Part shown: in pieces, positions 1 through 7,004 of the stretch
Numbering within the stretch: the stretch's first letter is position 1
How the letters are laid out: each line of letters starts with the position of its first letter
Assembly (NCBI GenBank): GCA_964452575.1
Contig: CAYVMN010000092.1
Location: forward strand, 1-17,601
Origin: CAYVMN01 sp964452575
GTDB taxonomy: Bacteria; Desulfobacterota; DSM-4660; Desulfatiglandales; Desulfatiglandaceae
Length of the DNA stretch: 17,601 nucleotides
Direction of reading: 5' to 3'
Notes under the pieces: generated by a model
Databases searched by the model: none
Told to the model about the DNA's origin: nothing
What the model saw: the letters and a program-made list of their open reading frames with translations, nothing else
Position numbers and translations under genes: made by a program

Positions 1-38
1 CCCTCGCGGTCGGCCGTGTGACTCACCACTGTTTTCAA
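1..38 (-). CDS. possible 5' end of a minus-strand gene cut by the window edge
   Basis: On the minus strand, a TTG at 38-36 opens a frame reading MKTVVSHTADREG to the edge; GTG codons at 29 and 26 in the same frame are alternative starts. A strong Shine-Dalgarno core (GGAGG, 58-54) lies upstream, although its 15-nt spacing to the TTG is long. A promoter candidate sits further upstream at 117-91. Twelve codons are too few to recognise a family, so no function is proposed. The case for a gene rests only on the order promoter, ribosome site, open frame. Confidence 0.3.
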   Translation of the reverse strand, partial: MKTVVSHTADRE

Positions 39-90
39 AGCACTAAACTATTACCTCCTTTCAACATTCTGCTCTGTTTTTGAAGAGGGA

Positions 91-117
91 ATTATCATTT
101 GCCCGAGGCTTTGTCAA
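91..117 (-). promoter_or_regulatory. sigma-70-like promoter candidate for the left-edge gene
   Basis: Minus strand: a perfect TTGACA (117-112) and GATAAT (96-91, five of six to consensus). The 15-nt spacer is shorter than the usual 16-18, which weakens the call. It would start transcription near position 84, ahead of the GGAGG at 58-54. Confidence 0.3.
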
Positions 118-272
118 TCCAAAGGCCCCGGCGATCTTCCCGCAATGCCTATGCCTGGATCAGCAACATTACCCCGCACTTGAGCTGATAAGACGTTGGC
201 GATTAGAAGAGACACGGCCGGCATATTGGGAACGCCTCGCAAATGGGCATCCCCAAATGAAAAGAAGGGAAA

Positions 273-290
273 AAAAAGACTTGTCTTTCT
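273..290 (-). terminator. weak intrinsic terminator candidate after the 60-residue ORF
   Basis: Read on the minus strand just past the stop of the 60-residue gene: AAAGA, loop CAAG, TCTTT, followed by a run of T. The stem has only five mostly A-T pairs, so it is weak, but the position and T tract fit the end of the rhodanese operon. Confidence 0.25.
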
Positions 291-295
291 GGGGA

Positions 296-478
296 TTACT
301 GATCTCCCTTTTCCAAGAAGGACTTGAGCTTATTGATTATGGTGACCGGCACCGGACCCGACCTGGAGTAAAGATCCAGGAGTTGGTGAGGGACCTTGAT
401 CTGTTCTTCTACCTTGTCCCATCCAATGCCTTTTTCTTCCACCTGATTCATCAAATTGATCAGCTCTTGAGCTTCCAT
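296..478 (-). CDS. small hypothetical protein, possibly helix-turn-helix-like (60 aa)
   Basis: A 60-residue, soluble, charged protein with no signal peptide or membrane segment. It starts 11 nt downstream of the rhodanese stop and has its own ribosome site (GGGGAG, 6 nt before the ATG), so it is probably co-transcribed with the rhodanese gene. The central and C-terminal part (KVEEQIKVPHQLLDLY, then VPVTIINKLKSFLE) has the spacing of a Xre-like helix-turn-helix, as in small DNA-binding proteins, but that is inference from pattern only. I do not recognise the family. A longer plus-strand frame (80-526) overlaps it but lacks a ribosome site and recognisable content, so the minus strand was preferred. 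Confidence 0.6.
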   Translation of the reverse strand: MEAQELINLMNQVEEKGIGWDKVEEQIKVPHQLLDLYSRSGPVPVTIINKLKSFLEKGDQ

Positions 479-489
479 TTCGATCTCCC

Positions 490-1122
490 CTATTTTTGCT
501 TCGAAGGCCTCTGGTCGGGCGGATAGATGAACTTGGGGTCCATATCATATGTCCACGGGAGCCCCCACCACTGCCATCCGTAATGTCTTCTCTCGTCAAA
601 ACCCTGAATATTGTTCCTCTTTGCTAGCTGCCGATAAAATTTATCCTTATTACTGTCTTTAAAGCTAGGAAATCTCCGCCCTTCAAAACCGTCTTCTATG
701 TCATAGACTTTGTCAAAGCCGGCCTTTACAAGGTCTCTCGCAGCAAGGGCACTTCGAGTTCCATCACGACAGAGAATAAGTAGATTGTCCGTCTTCTTAA
801 ACACTTTGCTTATTTCTTCAACAAAGTTCTTGTTTACTTCATTAAATCGGTATTCAATTACCCCATCCTTCTTTTGTAACTTATCAGTCAGGAACATGTA
901 AGGAAAGAGATAGGCACTTATGGGATGGCCCACAAACTGATATTCGGCCCTTGTCCTGACATCTATAAGGTAGGTATCAGGAACCGTATTGAGCATATCA
1001 TAGGCCTCAATACTCAAAATCTTTTTGGACTCATCTGCAAAAACATCTCTGCATGGTGAAAATATGAAAAGGAACGCCGAGAGAAAAACAACAAAAGATG
1101 ATAATAAGGCTTTCTTCTTCAT
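490..1122 (-). CDS. exported rhodanese-like domain protein
   Basis: A 210-residue single-domain rhodanese (sulfurtransferase fold). Residues 1-29 form a signal peptide (MKKK, hydrophobic stretch, then VFA before DES), so it is probably periplasmic. The domain shows YLIDVRTRAEY (51-61) and the active-site loop CRDGTRS with the candidate catalytic Cys118. The tail (about 180-210) is rich in Trp, Tyr and Pro (YGWQWWGLPW), which is beyond the usual domain. Rhodaneses move sulfane sulfur from a donor to a thiophilic acceptor; the true substrate is unknown. I chose the ATG at 1122 because it has a GAGGG site just upstream and gives a clean signal peptide. The frame stays open 50 codons further, to a TTG at 1272, which would bury the signal peptide. 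It is followed directly by the 60-residue gene. Confidence 0.82.
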   Translation of the reverse strand: MKKKALLSSFVVFLSAFLFIFSPCRDVFADESKKILSIEAYDMLNTVPDTYLIDVRTRAEYQFVGHPISAYLFPYMFLTDKLQKKDGVIEYRFNEVNKNFVEEISKVFKKTDNLLILCRDGTRSALAARDLVKAGFDKVYDIEDGFEGRRFPSFKDSNKDKFYRQLAKRNNIQGFDERRHYGWQWWGLPWTYDMDPKFIYPPDQRPSKQK

Positions 1123-1288
1123 GTTCCCTCTTCTTCGACCTGTTGGAGGCCCTGTCTTGGGACTCTTGGTGGGAAATTTCAAACCTACCCGTTCAAGCAA
1201 ATCTTCTGTATCTGAATGGCTATATGGTCCTTTTCCTATGGAATACCTTGAAACTAGCTCCGTAAAGGCCAATCGTTCTTGATATAAA

Positions 1289-1318
1289 CTAATAGTCCAA
1301 CCCTCTTTTATTTGTCAA
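1289..1318 (-). promoter_or_regulatory. promoter candidate for the rhodanese operon
   Basis: Minus strand: a perfect TTGACA (1318-1313), an 18-nt spacer and TATTAG (1294-1289, four of six to consensus). It would give an RNA starting near 1281, with about 160 nt of leader before the chosen rhodanese start. It lies back to back with the plus-strand candidate at 1348-1376. Confidence 0.45.
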
Positions 1319-1347
1319 CGAAAAATATAGGGGCCTAGACAATCCCC

Positions 1348-1376
1348 TTGACACACACGAGAGAGAAGCTTAACAT
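1348..1376 (+). promoter_or_regulatory. promoter candidate facing the ilvE-mtnA operon
   Basis: Plus strand: a perfect TTGACA (1348-1353), a 17-nt spacer and TAACAT (1371-1376, four of six to consensus). The nearest plus-strand gene is ilvE at 1866, which would leave an unusually long leader of about 480 nt. The promoter could instead serve an untranslated RNA in that stretch. Confidence 0.4.
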
Positions 1377-1850
1377 CCGTTCCTATTTACCAGGGGGATG
1401 TCCCCGCGCCCCGGGTGATGCCTCATATAACCTATCCGAATTAATCTACCGGCTCTGCCGCTGAGAATTGAAAAGGCTCTGGCGTTACGGGTGTGCTTCA
1501 TTGCCTTAAACAAACCCGAAATCCGAGGCATGTAATTTGAAACCAATTCGAAGATGAAACAATCAGGGGCTTTTGATGGCCGCAACTCAAGTGTATTTTT
1601 CAGATCTTAAGGCATCTGTGGATCTGGTCAATCGTCAGGTAGCCTCCGTAAATTCCTGCCTCAAGACGGGCACAGAACCGGGTGAGGACAAGTTCAGGGG
1701 GGTCTATCCAAGAATTGACTGGTCTATCCAACTGGGTTACGCCGAGAAATTGGGACTGGGTAGCCGCAAGTATCAGCTCGTTACCATATAGGACCGAGGC
1801 TTCCACGGGGGAGATTGACCTCTTAAGGAGAGGGTAATTTTGAAGAATAT
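1377..1850. other. intergenic stretch with no convincing gene; coding-like fragments
   Basis: About 470 bp between the divergent promoter pair and ilvE. Two short minus-strand frames (1806-1600 and 1585-1370) and one plus-strand frame (1573-1791) are open, but none has a credible ribosome site or a family I recognise. The two minus frames follow one another almost end to end, as expected for the decayed remains of one gene or of an insertion element. An 11-bp direct repeat GGTCTATCCAA occurs at 1701-1711 and 1721-1731. No tRNA or riboswitch fold was recognised by eye. Confidence 0.4.
1701..1731 (+). repeat. 11-bp direct repeat GGTCTATCCAA with 20-bp period
   Basis: Two identical copies at 1701-1711 and 1721-1731, two helical turns apart, in the long leader before ilvE. 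The spacing would suit a tandem protein-binding site, but chance or decayed sequence is equally possible. Confidence 0.5.
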
Positions 1851-1865
1851 CAAAAGGAGAGGATT

Positions 1866-2939
1866 ATGGAAATCAAAGTAATGCAAGCCGATAAGAGCCA
1901 ACTAAAATCAAAGCCGACCGATGAATCCAAGCTGGGATTCGGTGAAATCTTCACCGATCACATGTTCGCAATGGACTACGAAAGAGGGAAAGGTTGGTTT
2001 AACGCGCGCATTCAGCCGTATGGAAATATCTCAATCGATCCGGCTGCAATGGCACTTCACTACGGACAGGAGATATTTGAGGGGCTCAAGGCCTATCGGG
2101 GAAGAGACGGCTCCATTTATCTTTTTAGGGCCAGGGACAACTTTGAAAGGCTAAACCGATCGGCCCAAAGGCTCTGCATGCCCGAGGTCAATATTGACGA
2201 GACCATGGAAGCGATGAGGCAGTTGGTTGTATTGGATCGGGACTGGGTCCCCAGGAGCCAAGGGGCCTCGCTTTATATAAGGCCTACGATGATTGCTACT
2301 GAGCCACATCTTGGTGTTAGAATTGCCAGCGCCTACCTTTTTTACATAATTGTAGGCCCTGTTGGAGCCTACTATAAGGAAGGCCTAAACCCTGTAAAGA
2401 TCTATGTGGAGGATTTCTATGTGAGGGCCGCAGTAGGGGGAACTGGTGAGGCCAAGACCGCGGGCAATTATGCGGCCAGTCTTTTGGCTGCAGAGGAGGC
2501 CAAGAAGAAAGGGTTTACCCAGGTGATGTGGCTGGATGCCGCCAAGAGAACGTACGTTGAAGAAGTGGGAACCATGAACATGTTCTTTCTGATTGACGAC
2601 GAGCTAATCACGGCGCCGCTCACGGGTAGCATCCTGCCTGGGATCACCAGGGATTCGGTTATACGGATCGTGAAGGACTGGGGAAAAAATGTTTCAGAAC
2701 GATCGCTCTCAATTGACGAAGTGATTGAGGCCTCAAAGAATGGTAGATTAAGGGAGGCCTTTGGTACAGGTACCGCGGCCGTCATATCGCCGGTAGGTCA
2801 GATCACCTACAAAGGACAAGACCATACCGTGGGCGGTGGGAAGATGGGAGAACTCTCCCAGAGACTATATGATGAGATCGTGGCCATACAGTACGGAGAA
2901 AAATCCGACCCTTATGGGTGGGTTGAGCAGGTTGTGTGA
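1866..2939 (+). CDS. ilvE: branched-chain amino acid aminotransferase (class IV, PLP)
   Basis: Transfers the amino group between Val, Leu or Ile and 2-oxoglutarate in the cytoplasm, using pyridoxal phosphate. At 357 residues it has the usual length of the longer bacterial/eukaryotic-type BCAT. It shows the substrate-side motif FEGLKAYRG (71-79), the Schiff-base lysine in GEAKTAGNY (Lys197), the PLP ring-binding Glu in EEVGTMN (Glu233), and the phosphate-binding GTGTAAVISP (300-309). The start is well supported by AAAAGGAGAGG a few bases upstream. mtnA starts 45 nt downstream on the same strand, so the two are probably one operon. In methionine salvage the last step, amination of 4-methylthio-2-oxobutanoate, can be done by BCAT-like enzymes, which would explain the pairing (inference). 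Confidence 0.95.
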   Translation: MEIKVMQADKSQLKSKPTDESKLGFGEIFTDHMFAMDYERGKGWFNARIQPYGNISIDPAAMALHYGQEIFEGLKAYRGRDGSIYLFRARDNFERLNRSAQRLCMPEVNIDETMEAMRQLVVLDRDWVPRSQGASLYIRPTMIATEPHLGVRIASAYLFYIIVGPVGAYYKEGLNPVKIYVEDFYVRAAVGGTGEAKTAGNYAASLLAAEEAKKKGFTQVMWLDAAKRTYVEEVGTMNMFFLIDDELITAPLTGSILPGITRDSVIRIVKDWGKNVSERSLSIDEVIEASKNGRLREAFGTGTAAVISPVGQITYKGQDHTVGGGKMGELSQRLYDEIVAIQYGEKSDPYGWVEQVV

Positions 2940-2984
2940 GGTCTTTGCCTCTATAGGCGCTTAGAGAGATCAATAGGTAGCTAA

Positions 2985-4028
2985 ATGATCCCCACCATAG
3001 AATGGAGCGGGCAGCACGTCCGGATGATTGACCAAAGAAAGATCCCTTTAAGTATTGAGTGGTACGTATGCAGGGGATACAAGGACGTCATCAAGGCGAT
3101 TAAGAAGATGGTGATACGTGGCGCCCCTGCCATAGGAGTAGCCGCGGCAATGGGTCTGGCCCTTGGGGGGTTCTCCATCAGGGCGAAATCCATCCCCACC
3201 TTCCTGGAAGGCTTCAGAAAGATAGCCCAAGAGATGCTCTTTGCCCGTCCAACCGCAGTAAACCTCAGGTGGGCCGTCGAGAGGATGACGGGAGTGGTGG
3301 AAAAGATGGAAGACGCCCCCCTGGATGAGATAAGGTGGGCACTTAGGCAAGAGTCCGAAAAGATCCTTGCCGAGGATATCGAGATCAATCGCAGGATGGG
3401 CCTGAACGGGGAGGCCCTTGTTCCGGCCGGGGCGACCATCCTTACACATTGCAATGCCGGCTCATTGGCCACCGGCGGTTACGGCACGGCACTGGGTGTG
3501 ATAAGGGCCGCTCACGATAAGGGAAAGAAGATAAAGGTGATTGCCGATGAGACCCGGCCGTGGCTCCAAGGGCTCCGCCTTACCGCCTTTGAGCTGATGG
3601 AGGATGGGATACCGGTTACTGTGATCGCCGATAACGCCGCGGGATCTCTGATGCGGCAAGGCATGATTGGCCTGGTCATAACCGGTGCTGACAGGATTGC
3701 TGCAAACGGAGACGTGGCCAACAAGATAGGTACATACCAGGTGTCGGTGCTGGCCAGGACAAACAAGGTCCCCTTTTATGTGGCCGCACCGCTATCCACA
3801 ATTGATCCTACCATCAGGAATGGAGACATGATCCCGGTGGAAGAAAGGGGAGAGGAGGAGATCTCTCGGATTGGCAAGATGAGGATGGGACCTTTGGGGG
3901 TCTCTGTCCTTAATCCCGCCTTTGACATTACACCCGCCAAATATGTCTCTGCAATAATCACGGAAAAAGGGGTCCTATGGCCCCCCTTTCGGAAGGCAAT
4001 CAAAGACCTACTGCCGTTCATATTCTAA
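2985..4028 (+). CDS. mtnA: S-methyl-5-thioribose-1-phosphate isomerase
   Basis: Converts 5-methylthioribose-1-phosphate to 5-methylthioribulose-1-phosphate in the salvage of methionine from methylthioadenosine; some bacteria use the same enzyme on 5-deoxyribose-1-phosphate. At 347 residues it has the normal length of the eIF-2B alpha/beta/delta-like family. It carries VIRGAPAIG (43-51), the catalytic cysteine in THCNAGSLATGGYGTALG (Cys156), ADETRPWLQG (187-196) and the catalytic aspartate in TGADRIAANGD (Asp236). These correspond to Cys160 and Asp240 of the Bacillus subtilis enzyme. The ribosome site is weak (AGG in ATAGGTAGCTAA). The 3' end overlaps the end of the minus-strand coiled-coil frame by 11 bp. 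No other salvage genes (mtnK, mtnB, mtnP) are in the window. Confidence 0.95.
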   Translation: MIPTIEWSGQHVRMIDQRKIPLSIEWYVCRGYKDVIKAIKKMVIRGAPAIGVAAAMGLALGGFSIRAKSIPTFLEGFRKIAQEMLFARPTAVNLRWAVERMTGVVEKMEDAPLDEIRWALRQESEKILAEDIEINRRMGLNGEALVPAGATILTHCNAGSLATGGYGTALGVIRAAHDKGKKIKVIADETRPWLQGLRLTAFELMEDGIPVTVIADNAAGSLMRQGMIGLVITGADRIAANGDVANKIGTYQVSVLARTNKVPFYVAAPLSTIDPTIRNGDMIPVEERGEEEISRIGKMRMGPLGVSVLNPAFDITPAKYVSAIITEKGVLWPPFRKAIKDLLPFIF

Positions 4029-4279
4029 GATCCTGTTCCAATGCGCCGATCAGCCCGTCAAGCTCCTGCCGTTTGCCCCCCAACTGTTCCTCCAGGAGCC
4101 TCTGGCTGTCCTTGATTTTCTTGAGTTGGGTTTCCTGCTCATTAAGTTGTTTGATGTATCGACTCCGCAGGTTCTTTTCTTCCCCTGTTTGCCCCAGGCC
4201 TCGCAGGTTTTCCCTGAGTCTCTTCTGGTCGTCAAATATCTGTGCCCGATCTCTTTTTTAGACAATTAGCCCTCTTCAT
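4018..4279 (-). pseudogene. frameshifted or decayed coiled-coil gene
   Basis: Minus strand. A frame open from 4257 to the TGA at 4020-4018 encodes 79 residues of typical amphipathic, charged coiled coil (for example IFDDQKRLRENLRGLG, RYIKQLNEQETQLKK). It has no usable start codon and begins right after a TAA. In a second frame, an ATG at 4279 with a strong AAGGAG site 7 nt upstream reads MKRANCL and then stops after 15 codons. The two frames meet at a run of six A (4259-4254). Losing one A would join them into an 86-residue protein. The coiled-coil part reminds me of the C-terminal segment of long DUF4139-type proteins, from memory only. It is either a true frameshift, an assembly error in the A run, or a remnant of a longer gene. 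Confidence 0.5.
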
Positions 4280-4369
4280 GACGCGACTCCTTCTGCTCAG
4301 AGAAATCACCTGCCCCTGGTTTCAAGCATGAGGCTGCCTTCATAAACAGCGGAATTTTTTGAATATAGT

Positions 4370-4780
4370 CTATGAGGAGCCTTTTTCAGTGTGCTCCGTG
4401 ATAAAGGCAACGATTTGATCGGTGGTTGTTCCGGGCCCAAAGATCTCTGTAATACCTGCCTCCTTGAGGGCAGGGATATCCTCATCAGGTATGATGCCCC
4501 CCCCTATTACGAGCACATCCTCGACCTCCTTTTCCTTCAGGAGCTCCATGATTTTCGGAAATAGGTAGTCGTGGGCACCCGAGAGGATGCTCAAGGCAAT
4601 AACGTCCACATCCTCCTGAACGGCAGACTCAACAATCTGCAAGGGGGACTGTCTCAGGCCCGTGTATACCACCTCCATCCCTGCCTCCATCAGCGCAAAG
4701 GCCACCACCTTGATCCCCCTATCGTGGCCGTCAAGTCCCGGTTTCGCTGCCAAGACCCTAATCTTCCTATCCTTATCCAT
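4370..4780 (-). CDS. mcmA2: methylmalonyl-CoA mutase, small B12-binding subunit
   Basis: A 136-residue cobalamin-binding domain that supplies the B12 site for the large mutase subunit encoded just upstream. The lower-ligand motif DxHxxG is present as LDGHDRG (16-22; His19 is the predicted cobalt ligand), followed by SxL in LSILSG (63-68) and the glycine-rich nucleotide-tail loop VIGGGIIP (91-98). This is the whole domain with little else, as in split mutases of archaea and many anaerobes, whereas enterobacterial and human enzymes are fused. The ATG has AGGAGA 8 nt upstream. A 159-nt gap separates it from the large subunit, and both lie on the minus strand, so they are probably co-transcribed. 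Confidence 0.93.
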   Translation of the reverse strand: MDKDRKIRVLAAKPGLDGHDRGIKVVAFALMEAGMEVVYTGLRQSPLQIVESAVQEDVDVIALSILSGAHDYLFPKIMELLKEKEVEDVLVIGGGIIPDEDIPALKEAGITEIFGPGTTTDQIVAFITEHTEKGSS

Positions 4781-4892
4781 TGTCGCATCTCTCCTGATGA
4801 ATAGACCTTATGTTTGGTCATTGGTTACAAATCCTTTTATCCATCGACAATCGTCATTCTTCTTGACCCCCACCTTCACCGCCTCCGCGGGA

Positions 4893-4943
4893 CTGACGGT
4901 CCGGGAGGCCTTTTGCGAAATCGTCAATATTCAATCCCGTCAG
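4893..4943. repeat. 7-bp inverted repeat in the mcmA1-mcmA2 gap
   Basis: CTGACGG at 4893-4899 and CCGTCAG at 4937-4943 flank a 37-nt loop. The right arm overlaps the mcmA1 stop codon. In the mRNA it could form a hairpin just after the large-subunit gene and adjust translation or stability of the two subunits. With no T tract it is not a normal terminator. Confidence 0.3.
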
Positions 4944-6622
4944 CGTCCAAGGGTATTGACCTGCTGGTACTCTCCAAACACCCCTCTCAAGACGTCACAG
5001 ATCTCGCCAAGGGTGGCGTATGCCTTTACTGCATCTAGTATAAGGGGCATAAGATTATCCGTCCCTTCTGCCCCCACCTTCAGATTGGCAAGGGTCTCCC
5101 TTACCTTCTGGTCGTCCCGTTTCGATTTTAGCCTTTTCAACCTATCGATCTGTGCCACCCTAACCTCCGGGTCCACCCTCAGGAGGTTGGTAGGCCTTTC
5201 CTCAACCGTCTGGAAGCGGTTTACCCCTACTACCACTCTCTCGTTTTTCTCTATTTCACGCTGGTACTTATATGCGCTTTCCTGGATCTCCCTCTGGATG
5301 AAACCCTGTTCAACCGCCTCAACAGCCCCTCCCATTTCGTCTATCTTCCTGATATACTCCTCAGCCCCCTTATATATTTCATTCGTAATATTTTCCACAT
5401 AGTATGAACCTCCCAGGGGATCCGCCGTGTCAGTCACGCCTGTCTCATATGCGATCAACTGCTGGGTGCGCAGGGCGATCTGGACCGCCTCCTCCGATGG
5501 TAGACATAGTGCCTCATCCATCGAGTTGGTATGGAGTGACTGGGTCCCCCCCAGGACCGCGGATAGGGCCTGAAATGCCACGCGAACGATATTGTTCTTG
5601 GGCTGCTGGGCAGTGAGCGTGCAACCAGCGGTCTGGGTGTGGAACCGGATCATCATGGATCTGGGATTCCTGGCCCCAAATCGCTCTTTCATAATCCTGG
5701 CCCAGAGCCTTCGGGCTGCCCTGTATTTGGCTATCTCTTCCATGAAATCCAGGTGGGCATTGAAAAAGAAGGAGAGCCGGGGTCCAAAGGTATCTACCTC
5801 AAGCCCAGCCTCAAGGGCTGCCTCCACATAGGCTATTCCGTTGGCCAGTGTAAAGGCAACCTCCTGAACGGCAGTAGAGCCGGCCTCCCTGATATGATAC
5901 CCGCTGATGCTGATGGTATTCCACTGGGGCACCTTCTCAGCACAATAGGAAAAGATGTCGGTGATGATCCTCATTGAGGGTTTGGGTGGGAATATATAGG
6001 TTCCCCTCGAAGAATATTCCTTCAAGATGTCATTCTGTATGGTGCCCCTCAGATCCTTGCTTGAGACACCCTGATTCTCTGCAACAGCGATATACATCGC
6101 CAGCAGGACCGCCGCCGGCGCATTAATGGTCATGGAGGTGCTTACCTGAGCAAGTGGAATGTCCCTGAAAAGCGTTTCCATGTCCTCCAGGGAATCGATT
6201 GCAACCCCCACCTTCCCCACTTCTCCGATCGCCATTTCGTTGTCTGAATCATACCCGATCTGGGTGGGGAGATCGAAGGCCACGGATAGCCCGGTCTGCC
6301 CTTGTTCTAACAGAAATCTGTACCTCTTGTTGGATTCCTCTGCCGTGGCAAAGCCGGCATACTGCCTCATCGTCCAGTACTGCCCTCTGTACATGGTAGG
6401 CTGGACCCCACGGGTAAAGGGATACTCCCCGGGCAAACCAATCTCTGCCACATAGTCCTGTTGGAGACAGTCAAGGGGGGTATAGAGCCTCTTGATCGGG
6501 ATACCCGAGGTGTTGATAAATTCCTCTTTTCTTTCCGGATGCTTCTTTAACTTCTCTTTCAGACCCTCAGACCATCTCTTTTCAACCTCAAACAAACGTT
6601 CACGACCTTTTTCTTCAGTCAT
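4940..6622 (-). CDS. mcmA1: methylmalonyl-CoA mutase, large catalytic subunit
   Basis: The 560-residue catalytic TIM-barrel subunit, which interconverts (R)-methylmalonyl-CoA and succinyl-CoA by a B12 radical mechanism. By comparison with the Propionibacterium mutase (Tyr89, Arg207, His244), the equivalents here are Tyr88 in MRQYAGF, Arg206 in SSRGTYIFPP and His243 in GYHIREAG, all offset by one. Tyr and Arg at these places mark true methylmalonyl-CoA mutases; isobutyryl-CoA mutases have Phe and Gln. LSVAFDLPTQIGYDSD (112-127) is a family hallmark. It ends before the B12 domain, which is the separate downstream gene. The start has AGGAGG 6 nt upstream. It is transcribed divergently from the decarboxylase beta-subunit gene across 382 bp. 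No MeaB-type chaperone or epimerase gene is adjacent. Confidence 0.96.
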   Translation of the reverse strand: MTEEKGRERLFEVEKRWSEGLKEKLKKHPERKEEFINTSGIPIKRLYTPLDCLQQDYVAEIGLPGEYPFTRGVQPTMYRGQYWTMRQYAGFATAEESNKRYRFLLEQGQTGLSVAFDLPTQIGYDSDNEMAIGEVGKVGVAIDSLEDMETLFRDIPLAQVSTSMTINAPAAVLLAMYIAVAENQGVSSKDLRGTIQNDILKEYSSRGTYIFPPKPSMRIITDIFSYCAEKVPQWNTISISGYHIREAGSTAVQEVAFTLANGIAYVEAALEAGLEVDTFGPRLSFFFNAHLDFMEEIAKYRAARRLWARIMKERFGARNPRSMMIRFHTQTAGCTLTAQQPKNNIVRVAFQALSAVLGGTQSLHTNSMDEALCLPSEEAVQIALRTQQLIAYETGVTDTADPLGGSYYVENITNEIYKGAEEYIRKIDEMGGAVEAVEQGFIQREIQESAYKYQREIEKNERVVVGVNRFQTVEERPTNLLRVDPEVRVAQIDRLKRLKSKRDDQKVRETLANLKVGAEGTDNLMPLILDAVKAYATLGEICDVLRGVFGEYQQVNTLGR

Positions 6623-7004
6623 GGGAGCCTCCTGCTGTCAATTCATATAAAAAATAAGGAATTACGCAATCTCAGTAGTGCCTCGTTTTCTTTAACTGTA
6701 GATATTTAATTGCCAAGGCCAACTCAGGCGGTTTCAGACTTATACGTATGCAGACCTTAGTCCTTCTGCCCTTATCAAGGCACAACAGAAAACAACCAAT
6801 GGACATTCTCCCCATCATAAATTTTTCAGAAGATATCGAAACGCCTCCCAGTCTGTCAAATCCTTCCTTATGTACAAACTATTTCGTCTTGACAAAGACA
6901 TATAGCTTTATTATAGGCACATTTCAGCTCCATTAAGGCGCAGAGAAAAATTCAATAAATCCTCTTCTTGATCCAGCTAAGAAGCAGGAAACGGGGATTC
7001 GGGT
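6623..7004. other. divergent intergenic region between mutase and decarboxylase genes
   Basis: 382 bp, richer in A and T than its surroundings, separating mcmA1 (minus) from the beta-subunit gene (plus). It holds a plus-strand promoter candidate (6889-6917) and a small palindrome ATACGTAT (6742-6749). A plus-strand frame at 6748-6936 (62 codons) has no ribosome site or recognisable content and was not called. I see no clear mutase promoter, though the region must contain one. Confidence 0.45.
6889..6917 (+). promoter_or_regulatory. promoter candidate for the decarboxylase beta-subunit gene
   Basis: A perfect TTGACA (6889-6894), a 17-nt spacer and TATAGG (6912-6917); TTATAG one base earlier is an alternative. 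Transcription would start about 80 nt before the ATG at 7005. Confidence 0.45.

Noticed and set aside
490..513. Lipoprotein signal at the cysteine in FSPCRDVFA of the rhodanese
   Set aside because: The residues before Cys24 (F-S-P) do not fit a lipobox; a signal peptidase I site after VFA fits better. The cysteine is encoded near 1051-1053.
80..526. 148-codon plus-strand open frame
   Set aside because: No ribosome site, no recognisable family, and it lies antisense to the small gene and rhodanese end, which have ribosome sites and sensible composition.
4251..4262. Programmed -1 ribosomal frameshift at the AAAAAAG heptamer
   Set aside because: A -1 shift leads into a third frame, not the coiled-coil frame, which needs a +1 shift or loss of one A; six A is also short for efficient transcriptional slippage.
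4662..5402. 246-codon plus-strand open frame
   Set aside because: Antisense to the two mutase subunits; Ser/Pro-rich composition typical of a shadow of a real gene.
4940..6622. Isobutyryl-CoA mutase instead of methylmalonyl-CoA mutase
   Set aside because: The substrate-determining positions are Tyr88 and Arg206, as in methylmalonyl-CoA mutase, not Phe and Gln.
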